64,000 bases of DNA from an uncultured Bacteroides sp. (lineage in GTDB: Bacteria > Bacteroidota > Bacteroidia > Bacteroidales > Bacteroidaceae), in assembly GCA_944321495.1 (NCBI GenBank), contig CALULP010000002.1, positions 62,001-126,000 of the forward strand, in the 5' to 3' direction. The notes under the pieces are model-generated. The model ran no database searches. It saw only the letters and a program-made list of their open reading frames with translations, and had not been told where the DNA came from. Within the stretch, counting starts at the first letter, position 1. The number at the start of each line of letters is the position of its first letter. The position numbers and the translations under genes are program-made. Shown in pieces: positions 51,680-59,325 of this stretch.

Positions 51680-53167
51680 TTATCTCGGCATGTCGGGCAA
51701 CTTCCATCCTTCGCGGTAGTTGTGCTTGATGAGCTCGGCGGCAAATTGCTGTGCGTTGACGGGGTCTGTCCACGTCTTGTCGAAGGTGGGGTGTCCGTTG
51801 TGGATCTTGAATCCGTCCTTGATGACCGTGCGCAGGGTTTCGTCCGGCCCGATGTTGGTGAAGCGCATGTTGGGGCCGTCCCACTCCAAGGTCTTGTTCA
51901 AGCCTTGCAGGCGGATGGCCAGCACGCCCATCACTACCATTTCGTTCATAGGCCCTGCTTCCGAGAAGTCGGACTTGCACGGCACGCGGTTCTCCTTGCT
52001 TTCTTTGCAGGCACGCACCCAGTCCATCTCGTGACCGCCACGCATGCCGTTGGGCACGCGGCGGCAAACCTTCGGCGCATTGGGCACACGTCCCGACAGC
52101 AGCCACGGGTTCTCGCCATAGCAGCCGCAGATCAGCGTGTCTTTCGTGCCGTGGAAGATGGTGAGGCCGCCGCCGCTCTGCATCAGTTCCTTGCCTTCGG
52201 GGAAGCCTTTCGGGCGGTCGGGCATCATGCCGCCGTCATACCAGTGCACTTCCACTTCGGGCATGGCCACCTTCGGCATGTTGTCGCGGGCGGGGAATAT
52301 CAGTTTCACGTGCTGTGCCTGCGGTGCGCAAGCGTTGAGCAGCAGGGTAGACGAACCTTCCACCTTGGTGGGGTATTTCAGTTTCAGCGCGCGGAAAGGC
52401 TGGTGCAGGATGTGGCAGGCCATATCGCCGAGGGCTCCCGTTCCGAAGTCCCACCAGCCGCGCCAGTTCCACGGGTGGTAAATTGAATTGTAGGGACGCA
52501 TCTTGGCCGGGCCGATGAACAGGTCCCAGTCCAGCGTGCGCGGAATGCGGTCTTCGCCTTCAGGCTCGTTTAAGCCCTGCGGCCAGATGGGTCGGTTGGT
52601 GGCGCATTCCACTTTGTAGACTTCGCCGATTTCGCCGTTCCATATCCATTCGCAAACCAGGTCAGTGCCTTCGCCCGACGAGCCCTGGTTGCCCATCTGC
52701 GTGGCAACGCCCGTAGAGGCGGCCAGCTTGGTCAGCAGGCGCGATTCGTAAACGGAGTGCGTCAGCGGCTTCTCCACATACACGTGCTTGCCCATGGTCA
52801 TGGCCTCGGCGGCGATGATGGCGTGCGCGTGGTCGGGCGTGGCCACCATGACGGCGTCGGCCGACTTGCCCAGCTCGTCGAACATCTTGCGGTAATCCTT
52901 GTAGCGCTTGGCGCCGGGATATTCCTCAAACACATGGCCGGCATACTTCCAGTCCACGTCGCACAGGCCGATGATGTTCTGCAACTTCAGGTTGCTCAAT
53001 ACCTGGGCGCCCCGTCCGCCGATACCTACTGCCATGATGTTCAGTTTGTCACTGGGTGCCACATGGCCGAAAGAACTGCCCAGCACACTGCTCGGCACGA
53101 TGGTCAGCCCTGCGAGGGCCGTAGCTCCTGTCTGTAGGAACTTTCTTCTTGACATTTTGTTGCTCAT
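51680..53167 (-). CDS. Gfo/Idh/MocA-family oxidoreductase with Tat signal
   Basis: 495 residues. The Tat signal SRRKFLQTGATALAGL sends the folded, cofactor-loaded protein to the periplasm. The Rossmann part (about residues 40-165) has GIGGRGAQVLSNL and the EKPLTHS motif with the catalytic Lys; the alpha/beta domain contains WNWRGWWDFGTGALGDMACH. It is of the type that oxidises a sugar hydroxyl, as first step of 3-keto-glycoside formation. Met 5 (MSRRKF) is an equally good start. It lies 12 bases before the next upstream gene and is the second gene of the operon. Confidence 0.92.
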   Translation of the reverse strand: MSNKMSRRKFLQTGATALAGLTIVPSSVLGSSFGHVAPSDKLNIMAVGIGGRGAQVLSNLKLQNIIGLCDVDWKYAGHVFEEYPGAKRYKDYRKMFDELGKSADAVMVATPDHAHAIIAAEAMTMGKHVYVEKPLTHSVYESRLLTKLAASTGVATQMGNQGSSGEGTDLVCEWIWNGEIGEVYKVECATNRPIWPQGLNEPEGEDRIPRTLDWDLFIGPAKMRPYNSIYHPWNWRGWWDFGTGALGDMACHILHQPFRALKLKYPTKVEGSSTLLLNACAPQAQHVKLIFPARDNMPKVAMPEVEVHWYDGGMMPDRPKGFPEGKELMQSGGGLTIFHGTKDTLICGCYGENPWLLSGRVPNAPKVCRRVPNGMRGGHEMDWVRACKESKENRVPCKSDFSEAGPMNEMVVMGVLAIRLQGLNKTLEWDGPNMRFTNIGPDETLRTVIKDGFKIHNGHPTFDKTWTDPVNAQQFAAELIKHNYREGWKLPDMPR

Positions 53168-53179
53168 GATAATAAATTG

Positions 53180-54262
53180 TTAGATGATGTATTTAGAACG
53201 TAACAGTCCATATCCGTTTTTCATGTTCCTTCTCCTTTCCCGTATCTCCTCCAGCGTTTCCAGGTTGCCTATGGCTGGCAGGTTATGCTCCCTGGCGTCT
53301 TCCAGGAACTTCCAGGCATATTGCGACGCCGTCACCGAGTCGCGCAGGGTGGGCAGTTGCGCGTTGCGCTTGCCCGTCAGCACCGATTCTGCAAAGAGGT
53401 CGCACAGCCTGTCGATGTTCTTGCCGCCGTAAGGGCGTTCCTCGCGGAGGGTCTGTGTCACCCCGCGCAGCTCCACCACGGCGGTCTTGAAGTCGTGCGT
53501 CATGCGGATGATGCCCTTCGTGCCGATGATGTCGGTGTACGAGTTGTGCGTCTGGTCCTTGGACAGCTGCCCGTACACGAAGCCCTGGGTGATGTCGAAC
53601 ACCACTCCGTTCTCAAACGTGCCGTGGCATTGCAGGTACCACGGGTCTTTGTAGTTCCACATGCGCAGGCCCTGCGAGTGCCAGGTCTTGAATTCGCTCT
53701 TGGCATACCAGTGCGCGATGTCCACGTAGTGCATGCCGCAGTCGTGGAAGGCGGGGCCTTCGTATTCATGCCCCTCGCCCGGAGCCAGTCCAGGCGTCAG
53801 GTGGCAGATGCGCAGGACGGCCAGCTCGCCTATCTCCCCCCGGTCTACCCATTCTTTCATATAATTATGGTACCAGGAGTTGCGCAGGTACAGGTTGACG
53901 GCGGAGAACACCGGGCTGTGCTCGGCCGCCTTCACTGCCCTCCATTCCTTTTCGATGCTTTCGGCAATGGGCTTTTCGCAGAGGATGTGTTTCCCCCGTT
54001 CCACGGCTTTCTCTATCTGCCGCCCGCGCGAGTCGGCCAGGGTAAACAGGCCTACCACTTCTACGCTGTCGTCGGCAAACACCTCGTCCTCGTCCTCCAC
54101 CACCCGGCTGTGGGGCGACAGGGTCCGTGCAATGTCCCGGCAGCGGGGGTCGGTGTCACAGATGTAGGCAATGTCCCACTTGCCGCTTTTCTGCATTTCG
54201 TTGAAGTAAAACCGGCCCATCCTGCCAAAGCCTATCAGGGCCACTTTTATAAGTCTGTCCAT
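53180..54262 (-). CDS. Gfo/Idh/MocA-family oxidoreductase, cytoplasmic
   Basis: 360 residues from the Met at 54262; an upstream Met (54298) adds 12 residues over the promoter. Rossmann motif VALIGFGRMGRFYFNEM, catalytic Lys in CEKPIAESIEKEW, and substrate domain with HDCGMHYVDIAHWYA. No export signal, so it acts in the cytoplasm, perhaps reducing the keto sugar again or recycling the cofactor, in contrast to the exported paralogue that follows 12 bases later. First gene of the five-gene operon, 118 bases downstream of its probable regulator. A minus-strand TAATTTTG at 54303-54296 is a possible -7 box. Confidence 0.9.
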   Translation of the reverse strand: MDRLIKVALIGFGRMGRFYFNEMQKSGKWDIAYICDTDPRCRDIARTLSPHSRVVEDEDEVFADDSVEVVGLFTLADSRGRQIEKAVERGKHILCEKPIAESIEKEWRAVKAAEHSPVFSAVNLYLRNSWYHNYMKEWVDRGEIGELAVLRICHLTPGLAPGEGHEYEGPAFHDCGMHYVDIAHWYAKSEFKTWHSQGLRMWNYKDPWYLQCHGTFENGVVFDITQGFVYGQLSKDQTHNSYTDIIGTKGIIRMTHDFKTAVVELRGVTQTLREERPYGGKNIDRLCDLFAESVLTGKRNAQLPTLRDSVTASQYAWKFLEDAREHNLPAIGNLETLEEIRERRRNMKNGYGLLRSKYII

Positions 54263-54295
54263 GCTTGTATTGCGTTTTGATTTTTTTCTTCCCTC

Positions 54296-54343
54296 CAAAA
54301 TTAAAAAAGAAAATCCTTGTTGCTACAGATTACAATGCATTGT
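54296..54343 (-). promoter_or_regulatory. Operon promoter region with 12-base palindrome
   Basis: ACAATGCATTGT (54332-54343) is a perfect palindrome, 28 bases upstream of the minus-strand -7 box TAATTTTG (54303-54296). Its position fits an operator or activator site for the five-gene operon. No -33 TTTG is seen, which would fit dependence on an activator. Confidence 0.45.
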
Positions 54344-54379
54344 GTAGATGCCCAATTCTCTTTAATCCCTGTAAACCTG

Positions 54380-56089
54380 TCAGTTGTTCTTGAAATACTC
54401 TTTAATTATGTAGTTGCTCAGTGAGCTTTTCTGCCCGATTTTCATCACCTGTTCCTCAAAATCCCCCCGGTCACACACGGCTTTGTTCCTTATCTTGGTG
54501 CGGTAGTTGTAGATGGTGCTCAGCGAGCAGCGCAGGAAGGCGGCAATCTTCACGCTGTCCGTGATGCCCAGCCGGAACAGGGCATAGATGCGCAGTTCCT
54601 TGTTGAGCAGTTCGCCTTTGCGCGGCACAATCTTGCCGTCTTCCTCCAACAGTGCGTTGAAGTCCGTCACGAAGGTGGGGTAGAGGTTCAGGAATATCTT
54701 GTCGAAATGGGCGTACAGCTCCTCCGCCTCGTTTTCCGCCACCGAGGTCGACTTCAGCTTGCGCATCAGCAGGTCGTACTGCTTGTTCGCCCCCAGCTTG
54801 AACAACCCCTTGCGGTACTCCTCCAGCTTGTCGATGTAGGCCGAGCAGAGGTCGAAGAACTGCGCGATGTATTGCTCCTTCACGGCGTTGGCTTCCGAGA
54901 GCTTCGCGTTGCTGCCCTCCAGCAGGGTGTTCTTCTCGTTCAGTTCGGCGTTGAGGCTTTCCAGCCGGCTGTTGGTTTCCGCCAGCTTCTCCTTGATGAG
55001 CGACACTTTGCGCATCTGCCGGTACACATACCCCACCAGCAGGATGAGGAACAGCGTGAGCAGGCTGATGCACAGCAGGTAGTTTTTCAGTTTGCCGTTG
55101 GCGCGGGCCTCCTGTTCCCGGTAAGAGGCGTTGATGATGGAGTAGAACGTGGACAGCTGTGCCGTGCGGAACTGCATGCCCGAGAGGATGGCGTCTTCCA
55201 TGGCCAGCTGCGCATAGCGGAACGCCTCGCCCATATCCCCGTCCCGGTAGCTGATGATGGCCAGGTCGAAGAACGACTGGTTCTCGCGGATGGCATTCTT
55301 CACGTCGGCTATCACCGAGAGCATGTAGTACTTCTTCTGCTCATCGCGTTCCCCCGTCCGCCCGTGCGCCACCCCTAAGGCGTAGGCCACCCCCGCATAT
55401 TCGGGCGTGTCGCGTCCCACCTGCCCTTCCAGGGCGTGCAGCAGGCTTTCGGCTTCTTCGGTGCGTTGCGCCCCCAGCAGGTTGTAGGCCTGGTTTATCC
55501 GGTAGCTGAAACTCGAGTCGGGCAGCACGGCCAGCAGCGAGTCGCGGTAGGCCGATGCCTGTGCCGAGTAGCCGGGCTGGTTGGCAATGGTGGCGTAGTG
55601 GCTGTAGAAGTGGTGGTAGGCCTCGTAGTAGGCGGGCAGCACCCCGGCGGGCAGGGCCTGTGCCCGGTAGCGTTGCAGCAGCTCCTCCGACTCGCGGAAC
55701 TTGCCGCCGTAGGAATACAGCCCCGCCAGCCTGATTTCCGCCAGCGCCGCCAGGGCAGGGTTGCCCAGCCGTCGCGCGGGCTCCACGGCTTTCCGGGCGT
55801 AGGTGATGGCCGAGTCCAGCTGGTATTTCTTGTAGGCTTCGGACAGCCGGGTGTTTATCTCGTATTCATATTCCGCCGATGCCGACTGCCTGCCGAACAG
55901 TTCCTTCAGCCGCTCCAGCTCGCGCTCCTTGTGTTCGGCATACAGCTTCTTGTCCGCCAGCACCTCGTCCAGCCTCTCCGACACGTCCTTCAACGACTCT
56001 TCCGCCCTCAAGGGCGCGGCAAAGAGCACGGCCAGCAACAGGGCGGCTGTGGCGATGCATCTTGCGGGGAAAGTCTTGGGAGGTTTCAT
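54380..56089 (-). CDS. DUF6377-type membrane regulator
   Basis: 569 residues from the Met at 56089, which opens a signal peptide (to about residue 30, LRAEE). A helical TPR-like sensor (about residues 30-330) comes first, with DVSERLDEVLADKKLYAEHK at the start as in DUF6377. It is followed by one membrane helix (LLCISLLTLFLILLVGYVY), a coiled coil (LAETNSRLESLNAELNEKNT) and a cytoplasmic end with a helix-turn-helix (DSVKIAAFLRCSLSTIYNYRTK). A paralogue is at 31130. It lies directly upstream of the oxidoreductase/DUF1080 operon in the same direction and most likely senses the sugar in the periplasm and switches the operon. Confidence 0.85.
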   Translation of the reverse strand: MKPPKTFPARCIATAALLLAVLFAAPLRAEESLKDVSERLDEVLADKKLYAEHKERELERLKELFGRQSASAEYEYEINTRLSEAYKKYQLDSAITYARKAVEPARRLGNPALAALAEIRLAGLYSYGGKFRESEELLQRYRAQALPAGVLPAYYEAYHHFYSHYATIANQPGYSAQASAYRDSLLAVLPDSSFSYRINQAYNLLGAQRTEEAESLLHALEGQVGRDTPEYAGVAYALGVAHGRTGERDEQKKYYMLSVIADVKNAIRENQSFFDLAIISYRDGDMGEAFRYAQLAMEDAILSGMQFRTAQLSTFYSIINASYREQEARANGKLKNYLLCISLLTLFLILLVGYVYRQMRKVSLIKEKLAETNSRLESLNAELNEKNTLLEGSNAKLSEANAVKEQYIAQFFDLCSAYIDKLEEYRKGLFKLGANKQYDLLMRKLKSTSVAENEAEELYAHFDKIFLNLYPTFVTDFNALLEEDGKIVPRKGELLNKELRIYALFRLGITDSVKIAAFLRCSLSTIYNYRTKIRNKAVCDRGDFEEQVMKIGQKSSLSNYIIKEYFKNN

Positions 56090-56138
56090 GGCAGGTGTGT
56101 TTGTGTGGTGTCGGTGTTTGAAGGTGAAACTTGTTTCG

Positions 56139-56169
56139 CAAAGGTAAAAAAGTACTTCCAAACCGCCAA
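56139..56169 (-). promoter_or_regulatory. Promoter of DUF6377 regulator
   Basis: Minus strand: TTGG (56169-56166), 19 bases, TACCTTTG (56146-56139), 50 bases before the regulator start. Confidence 0.6.
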
Positions 56170-56589
56170 GGCAAACGCCGCCTTTTCCCCTCTTTGCAAC
56201 CTTATAAAATGTGAAATGTAAAGAAAAGCCCCTGTTTCCCCTCCCTCCATACCCTCAATATCCTTGTGGAAAATGCGTGACATCAAAAAATCCCCGAAAC
56301 GTGTCGTTTGTGCCGCATTTTCTGTCTGGCCGGTGGCTTATGTTGTTCAAACGCAATGCGTTGTTTGCTTCGGATATCCCGTCTTTTTACCATCTTCTTG
56401 TTTCCGACCTACCTTCTCCTTACCCGCTCCTTATCTCCTCCTTTTGAAATCCCTCTCTATGGAAAGGAGCAGGAAGGTAGGAAATATGCACAAGGCGCGT
56501 TTGGGATAGGACGCATAACCGGGTTCCCTTTGTAAAGATTGTTGTGTCTTTGGCTTCGGGGCGCGGCGTTTCCCGGGCTTAGGCGGTGC

Positions 56590-56671
56590 GGCGGGCACGG
56601 GCGGGGGAAAGGCGGGGCGGGTAGAAAAATCCGGTTGGCGGGTGTTATTCTGGATAGGATTATTATCTTTG
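56590..56671 (+). repeat. Promoter-containing repeat, copy 1
   Basis: Starts GGCGGGCACGGGCGGG and ends ATTATTATCTTTG, a Bacteroidetes -7 box. The same order (GGCGGGCACGGGCGGG, GCGG, AAAAA, CGGTT, TTATT, ATTATTATCTTTG) is at 57993-58072. It lies upstream of the gene at 56805, with the MITE between. Confidence 0.6.
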
Positions 56672-56686
56672 CCCTGGAAATGACAA

Positions 56687-56774
56687 GAGGGTGTGTCAAA
56701 ATAAGATATAGTATGGATTCCCCTCCTCCCGGGAGGAGGAGAATTAAGTTACTATCGCATTTTAACACATTCTC
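56687..56774. mobile_element. MITE-like element, copy 2 (88 bases, opposite orientation)
   Basis: Left end GAGGGTGTGTCAAAA (56687-56701) is identical to copy 1; the right end TTTTAACACATTCTC (56760-56774) has three changes. The palindrome CCTCCTCCCGGGAGGAGG (56722-56739) is conserved, and the interior matches the reverse complement of 48173-48264 closely. It separates the gene at 56805 from its promoter-like block. Confidence 0.75.
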
Positions 56775-56804
56775 TAAATACATACAAATATAATTCTTGC
56801 GGTT

Positions 56805-57974
56805 ATGAAAAAGTTGTTCTACGCCTTGATGCTTGTCTTTGCGGCAGTCTTGGGCGGTTGCAGGGGGGAACATTCCCTGGGCAAAGACATTTACGTCTAT
56901 GTGTTCACCCAAGACTTTGATGCGGAGCGGATAGGCGGCGAGTTTGAAATGACGGGATTTTCCAAGGGTACTTACGTGCCCCAGAACGAGATGTTTACGG
57001 GCGATTCTGTGGTTGTCACCAGGCAGTTTGGCAAGGAATTCGTGCCTTACCGGGTGCCCCTCTCCGTGCTGCGGCTCCTCACCCCGGAAGAATACCGGGC
57101 GGCGAAGGAGGGCGACAAGGACTCTCCCCACTACCTGGGCAGTAGGTTGGAACGGTTGCTTTATACGCATAACGTGTTGCTGCTGAGCGACGGCTCCACG
57201 CCCGAGAAGACTGCGAAGACTGCCGACTCCGCTTTGTGGTACATCTTGATTCCGGTGGTCCTCTTGCTGATAGTGGCCTACCTTTGCGGCACCTCCGACG
57301 GCAGCATCGTGCTGCCCGCCATAGGCCTGGCGCTCATGATTGCCCAGCTGGTGATGCTCGCCTTGATTGTGGGCAAGAACGGGCTATATATCAAGGATTT
57401 CGGCGACTTCATTATCGTGGGCTTCATTCCTTTCGCGCTGGTGATGGTGAGCAATACCTTTGCCGGCCTGAAGATGCAGGAGTGCCTGCTGGAATACTAC
57501 GGTGTGGAAGCCGGTTCCAAGCTCGTGCTCCAATCCGTGGGCATCGGCATTCTTGTCGCCATCCTGCTCAATGTGGGCAGCGGCTGGCTGTTGGGCGAGA
57601 CGGCGGAATCGTGGCTGGTTCAAACCCTTAAGATTGCAAGTTATGCGTTGGGCTTCTTCGGCGGGTGCGGCTGGTTCTTCTACAAGCTCCGGCAGCAGAA
57701 TCCCGACATCCTGAAAGCCGCGCCCTTATCCATTGCCATCATTTTCTTCACGCTCCTCTTTGGCGGTTTGCTGGCGCTGATAGCTTTTGTCATCCTGATT
57801 GTGAAGCTGGCAGGGCCGCTCATCACCTCTGCCGGAAAGCCCGGCGGAAAACTCTTGGGCGGACCCGACCCCGAGACCTGCCGGCATTGCCGCCATTACA
57901 ATGGAGGCACGTGCTCCCGCCAGGGTGGGGCGGCGGTGCACCCCGATGGCCGTTGTTCCGACTTTGAGTATTAA
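56805..57974 (+). CDS. Polytopic membrane lipoprotein with C-terminal cysteine cluster, unknown function
   Basis: 389 residues. Lipobox LGGC (Cys about residue 19). A soluble part (about residues 20-140) is followed by six or so membrane helices (from LWYILIPVVLLLIVAYLCG to SIAIIFFTLLFGGLLALIA) and then a C-terminal tail PETCRHCRHYNGGTC...GRCSDFEY with four cysteines and a His, spaced like a small zinc or iron-sulfur site. I do not recognise the family. The combination of a lipoprotein anchor, several helices and a metal-type tail is odd; an ordinary signal peptide or first helix is possible instead of the lipid anchor. The ATPase gene follows after 116 bases with its own promoter. Confidence 0.7.
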   Translation: MKKLFYALMLVFAAVLGGCRGEHSLGKDIYVYVFTQDFDAERIGGEFEMTGFSKGTYVPQNEMFTGDSVVVTRQFGKEFVPYRVPLSVLRLLTPEEYRAAKEGDKDSPHYLGSRLERLLYTHNVLLLSDGSTPEKTAKTADSALWYILIPVVLLLIVAYLCGTSDGSIVLPAIGLALMIAQLVMLALIVGKNGLYIKDFGDFIIVGFIPFALVMVSNTFAGLKMQECLLEYYGVEAGSKLVLQSVGIGILVAILLNVGSGWLLGETAESWLVQTLKIASYALGFFGGCGWFFYKLRQQNPDILKAAPLSIAIIFFTLLFGGLLALIAFVILIVKLAGPLITSAGKPGGKLLGGPDPETCRHCRHYNGGTCSRQGGAAVHPDGRCSDFEY

Positions 57975-57992
57975 GGTTTACCCCACGCGGGC

Positions 57993-58072
57993 GGCGGGCA
58001 CGGGCGGGAAGCCCCCGTGCGGCATAAAAAGGCGGTTCGGGGGCATTATTGCGAATATAATTATTATCTTTG
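57993..58072 (+). repeat. Promoter-containing repeat, copy 2
   Basis: Partner of 56590-56671. It ends with TATCTTTG (58065-58072), an exact -7 box, 19 bases before the ATPase start, and includes the hairpin GCACGGG/CCCGTGC. Confidence 0.6.
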
Positions 58073-58090
58073 CAATAAAATGAACGAACT

Positions 58091-59230
58091 ATGCAGACAC
58101 CGGTGATTTTGAATCCTTTCGTGGTGGGGCGGTACGTGTCCGACCACTACTTTTGCGACCGTGAGGAAGAAACGGAGTTCCTGACCAAACAGGTGGTGAA
58201 CGGGCGGAACGTGGCGCTTATCTCGTCGCGGCGCATGGGGAAGACGGGGCTTATCTGGCATTGTTTTAACCAGCCGCGCTTGCGGGAGGAGTTCTACACG
58301 TTCTTCGTGGATATTTATGCTACGACTTCGCTGGCCGAGTTTGTTTACCTGCTGGGAAAGGCCATTTACGAGGAGCTGAAGCCGCGCAAGACGCGCTGGG
58401 CGGAGGGTTTCTTCCAGGCCATCCGTTCCCTGCGGGTGGGCTTTAAGCTGGACGCCCTGACCGGTGAGCCGGGCTTTGACATCGGGCTGGGGGACATCCG
58501 GGCGCCGGAAACCACGCTCGATGAGATTTTCGCTTACCTGGAGGATGCCGACAAGCCGTGCATCGTGGCGATTGACGAGTTCCAGCAGATTGCCTCGTAT
58601 GAGGAAAAGAATGTGGAAGCTCTGCTGCGTACCCGCATCCAGCGTTGCCGGCAAAGTCTGTTCATTTTTTCGGGCAGCAAGCGCCACCTGATGAGCCAGA
58701 TGTTCAATTCGTCTTCCAAGCCTTTCTACCAAAGCGCCATCAGCATGGGGCTGGAACCGATACCCTTGGAAACCTACCGGGCTTTTGCCTCCCGGTTGTT
58801 CGAGGAAAGAGGCAAGCAGGTCGACGCCGGGCTGATAGGGCATGTCTACGCGCAGTTTGAAGGGTGCACCTGGTTTGTGCAGATGCTGATGAACGAGCTG
58901 TTTGCCCTGACCGCCCCGGGCGAGAGGTGTGGCATGGAGAAGTGGGAGGCGGCGTTGGCCAATGTCATCCGGTCGCAAGAGGGGAGTTACAAGGAACTGC
59001 TGTCCCACCTCGCTCCGAAGCAGAAAGCGGTGCTCCAGGCCATTGCCAAAGAGGGACGGGCAAGCGGCGTCACTTCGGCCGCTTTTATTAGGAAGTACAG
59101 CCTGCCCTCGGCCAGTTCCGTCCAGTCGGCCTTGAAGCCCCTGCTGAAAAACGATTGGGTGACGCAGGAGGGCGATGCCTATCGCGTGTATGATTATTTC
59201 TTTGCTGAGTGGCTGCGGGAGGAGTATTGA
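58091..59230 (+). CDS. P-loop ATPase of the archaeal-type AAA family
   Basis: 379 residues. N-terminal NPFVVGRYVSDHYFCDREEE is the usual lead-in of these ATPases, followed by the Walker A region SSRRMGKTGL (about residues 45-54) and Walker B CIVAIDEFQQI (about residues 157-167), a sensor in FIFSGSKRHLM, and a C-terminal winged helix (LAPKQKAVLQAIAKEG...SSVQSALKPLL...YRVYDYFFAEWL). These ATPases are frequent in Bacteroidetes and archaea; some belong to mobile or stress-response loci, none with a clear role. Cytoplasmic. It has its own promoter and is a single gene. Confidence 0.87.
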   Translation: MQTPVILNPFVVGRYVSDHYFCDREEETEFLTKQVVNGRNVALISSRRMGKTGLIWHCFNQPRLREEFYTFFVDIYATTSLAEFVYLLGKAIYEELKPRKTRWAEGFFQAIRSLRVGFKLDALTGEPGFDIGLGDIRAPETTLDEIFAYLEDADKPCIVAIDEFQQIASYEEKNVEALLRTRIQRCRQSLFIFSGSKRHLMSQMFNSSSKPFYQSAISMGLEPIPLETYRAFASRLFEERGKQVDAGLIGHVYAQFEGCTWFVQMLMNELFALTAPGERCGMEKWEAALANVIRSQEGSYKELLSHLAPKQKAVLQAIAKEGRASGVTSAAFIRKYSLPSASSVQSALKPLLKNDWVTQEGDAYRVYDYFFAEWLREEY

Positions 59231-59267
59231 AAAAACGTTAACGGGCACGAAAAAAGCGGGCGCATTG

Positions 59268-59299
59268 TTTGTAAAAGTTGTGTCTGCTTCCTACACTTG
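59268..59299 (+). promoter_or_regulatory. Promoter of DUF4221 lipoprotein gene
   Basis: TTTG (59268-59271), exactly 20 bases, TACACTTG (59292-59299), one base off TAnnTTTG. The start codon is 26 bases further. Confidence 0.58.
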
Positions 59300-59325
59300 A
59301 CAGTTATTTATAGCTTTTATGAAAT

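Larger units (their letters stand above)
56090..56804. other. 715-base gene-free region
   Basis: It holds the promoter of the regulator (56139-56169, minus), a C/T-rich stretch with a weak inverted repeat (CCTACCTTC at 56408-56416, GAAGGTAGG at 56473-56481), a promoter-like block repeated at 57993-58072 (56590-56671), and MITE copy 2 (56687-56774). Open frames of 75-81 codons at 56211-56535 show no signal peptide, no motif and no promoter, so I do not call genes. Confidence 0.6.

Noticed and set aside
56211..56535. Three overlapping open frames of 75-81 codons
   Set aside because: No promoter, no signal peptide and no motif, and they run through C/T-rich low-complexity sequence.
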